From: Chondrus crispus | Lineage: Eukaryota; Rhodophyta; Florideophyceae; Gigartinales; Gigartinaceae | Assembly: GCF_000350225.1 (NCBI RefSeq) | Contig: NW_005179174.1 | Span: 1-64,000, forward strand | Length of the DNA stretch: 64,000 nt | Direction: 5' to 3' | Part shown: positions 63,149 through 64,000 of the stretch, in pieces | Numbering within the stretch: the stretch's first letter is position 1 | How the letters are laid out: the number at the start of each line of letters is the position of its first letter | The notes under the pieces: model-generated | The model's input: the letters and a program-made list of their open reading frames with translations, nothing else | Told to the model about the DNA's origin: nothing | Database searches by the model: none | Made by a program: the position numbers and the translations under genes

Positions 63149-64000
63149 GACTGCAGGACTTTCTGCCTCGCTTTAGTTGCAGGATTTGATTATCCTAAAA
63201 GGCAATGCCGCGAGTCTTCTGACTTAAGCAAAGGCTTCTGGAAATTGTTGCGGCTGTTGTTTTTTGTAGGCATAAAAACCATCGTAAGCGAATGAGAGAA
63301 TAAACACGGCTCATTCCGAAGATTTGAACAGTTGAGTTCAAACATTTGAACAAGTGGATCGAATGTGAGAGTTTCGGAAATGGTTGGGGGGAGGCAGTTG
63401 ATATAGATATCAGTTATCGTCCTGAACAAATTCCTTTCCGCTCTACCATGATTTCCCGTCTTTTGACGAAACATTTCCGTAAGAATCACAATATTTGCAT
63501 CGTAAAGGAAAACATTTGTCACTTTCAAGGCATGTGACAGGCGTAGAAAAGGACTTTGATGAATTCTTCGAAGCGTAACCTTCAGAAAAAAAATGAAACA
63601 CAACAGCAGAGGAATCTGGTATAGATCCCTGACGTCTACTCTTTGGAAAACAAAACACAGTGAGCTGGGCTGCTGAATTTTTGCTTCCAGCCGAATACCA
63701 GTACAGGATAATATCCTGTACTGGTATTCGGCTGCGCCTTGAAGGCGCAAAATCAAGAAGTTCTTGATCCCAAACCGCAGTGCGTGCTTGCCCAAAGTCC
63801 ATACTTGCAGGTCCGTCATGACTACCTGAAGCGTTGAACCCGAGAGACATGCACATAGAGCGATATCATGACGATGTTAGACGATACTCCTCCCCTATCA
63901 AAAGTCCCAATCGAGCTCGATCGCAAAACATTGAAGTCGCGATTACAGAAGAGACGACGCCAATCCATCAAAAATATCAACAAATGGATGCCAAAACGCT
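63149..64000. other. Upstream region of the fusion gene
   Basis: Contains two overlapping minus-strand frames (63190-63819, 63443-63856) with no recognised motif, and the 45-bp palindrome at 63689. The frames may be a degraded gene, but I cannot support one. Confidence 0.4.
63689..63733. repeat. 45-bp perfect palindrome, 22-bp arms
   Basis: Arms 63689-63710 and 63712-63733 are exact reverse complements around a single A. It could form a cruciform or hairpin, or mark a foldback insertion or assembly join. Confidence 0.93.

Noticed and set aside
1-64000. CRISPR arrays, bacterial operons, rRNA or tRNA genes
   Set aside because: No spaced direct-repeat array, no rRNA-like block and no tRNA B-box with a cloverleaf was found by eye; the gene content is eukaryotic. 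A tRNA scan could still reveal one.

Overview
The window looks like nuclear DNA from a photosynthetic eukaryote, most likely a florideophyte red alga of the Chondrus type. The reasons are intronless, tightly packed host genes, a plastid double-domain co-chaperonin (Cpn20), a plastid D27-type carotenoid isomerase and a type II membrane carbohydrate sulfotransferase, all set among decayed retrotransposons and DNA transposons. The lineage is inferred from gene content and style; no rRNA or other marker gene is present.

Layout. 1-4.7 kb: no recognisable gene. 4.8-8.6 kb: four compact host genes (unknown protein, D27-like, alpha/beta-hydrolase-fold protein without its serine nucleophile, Cpn20). 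8.6-16.5 kb: a long hairpin, the sulfotransferase, a broken PIF/Harbinger-like transposase and a putative AhpD-like gene. 16.56-24.6 kb: Ty3/Gypsy chromodomain element 1. 26.5-27.45 kb: the end of a Ty1/Copia element. 28.6-30.8 kb: a 728-codon frame broken by two stops. 30.8-37.55 kb: Gypsy element 2, cut off in its integrase. 37.55-50.27 kb: an interval bounded by inverted ~245-bp repeats, holding an NT-C2 protein gene, a ParB-like gene followed by a beta-class DNA methyltransferase gene, and a DDE-like transposase with a BAH-like tail. 50.25-51.1 kb: a promoter-led ORF that begins with a histone H3 tail. 51.4-57.8 kb: a second Harbinger-like pseudogene, a 254-bp tandem duplication, a small cysteine-rich secreted protein, opine-dehydrogenase-like and SANT-like gene fragments, and a reversed solo LTR. 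57.9-64 kb: an unknown ORF, hairpin and tandem repeats, and a ParB-methyltransferase fusion whose methyltransferase motifs are lost.

Most noteworthy are: (i) two ParB/DNA-methyltransferase loci, one apparently active and split, one fused and degenerate; (ii) the inverted-repeat-bounded 12.7-kb interval that contains the first of these plus a transposase; (iii) the H3-tail ORF truncated exactly at the edge of that interval; and (iv) two conserved -1 frameshift-like junctions in both Gypsy copies, the second between RNase H and integrase. All calls come from reading the sequence; no database search was run.
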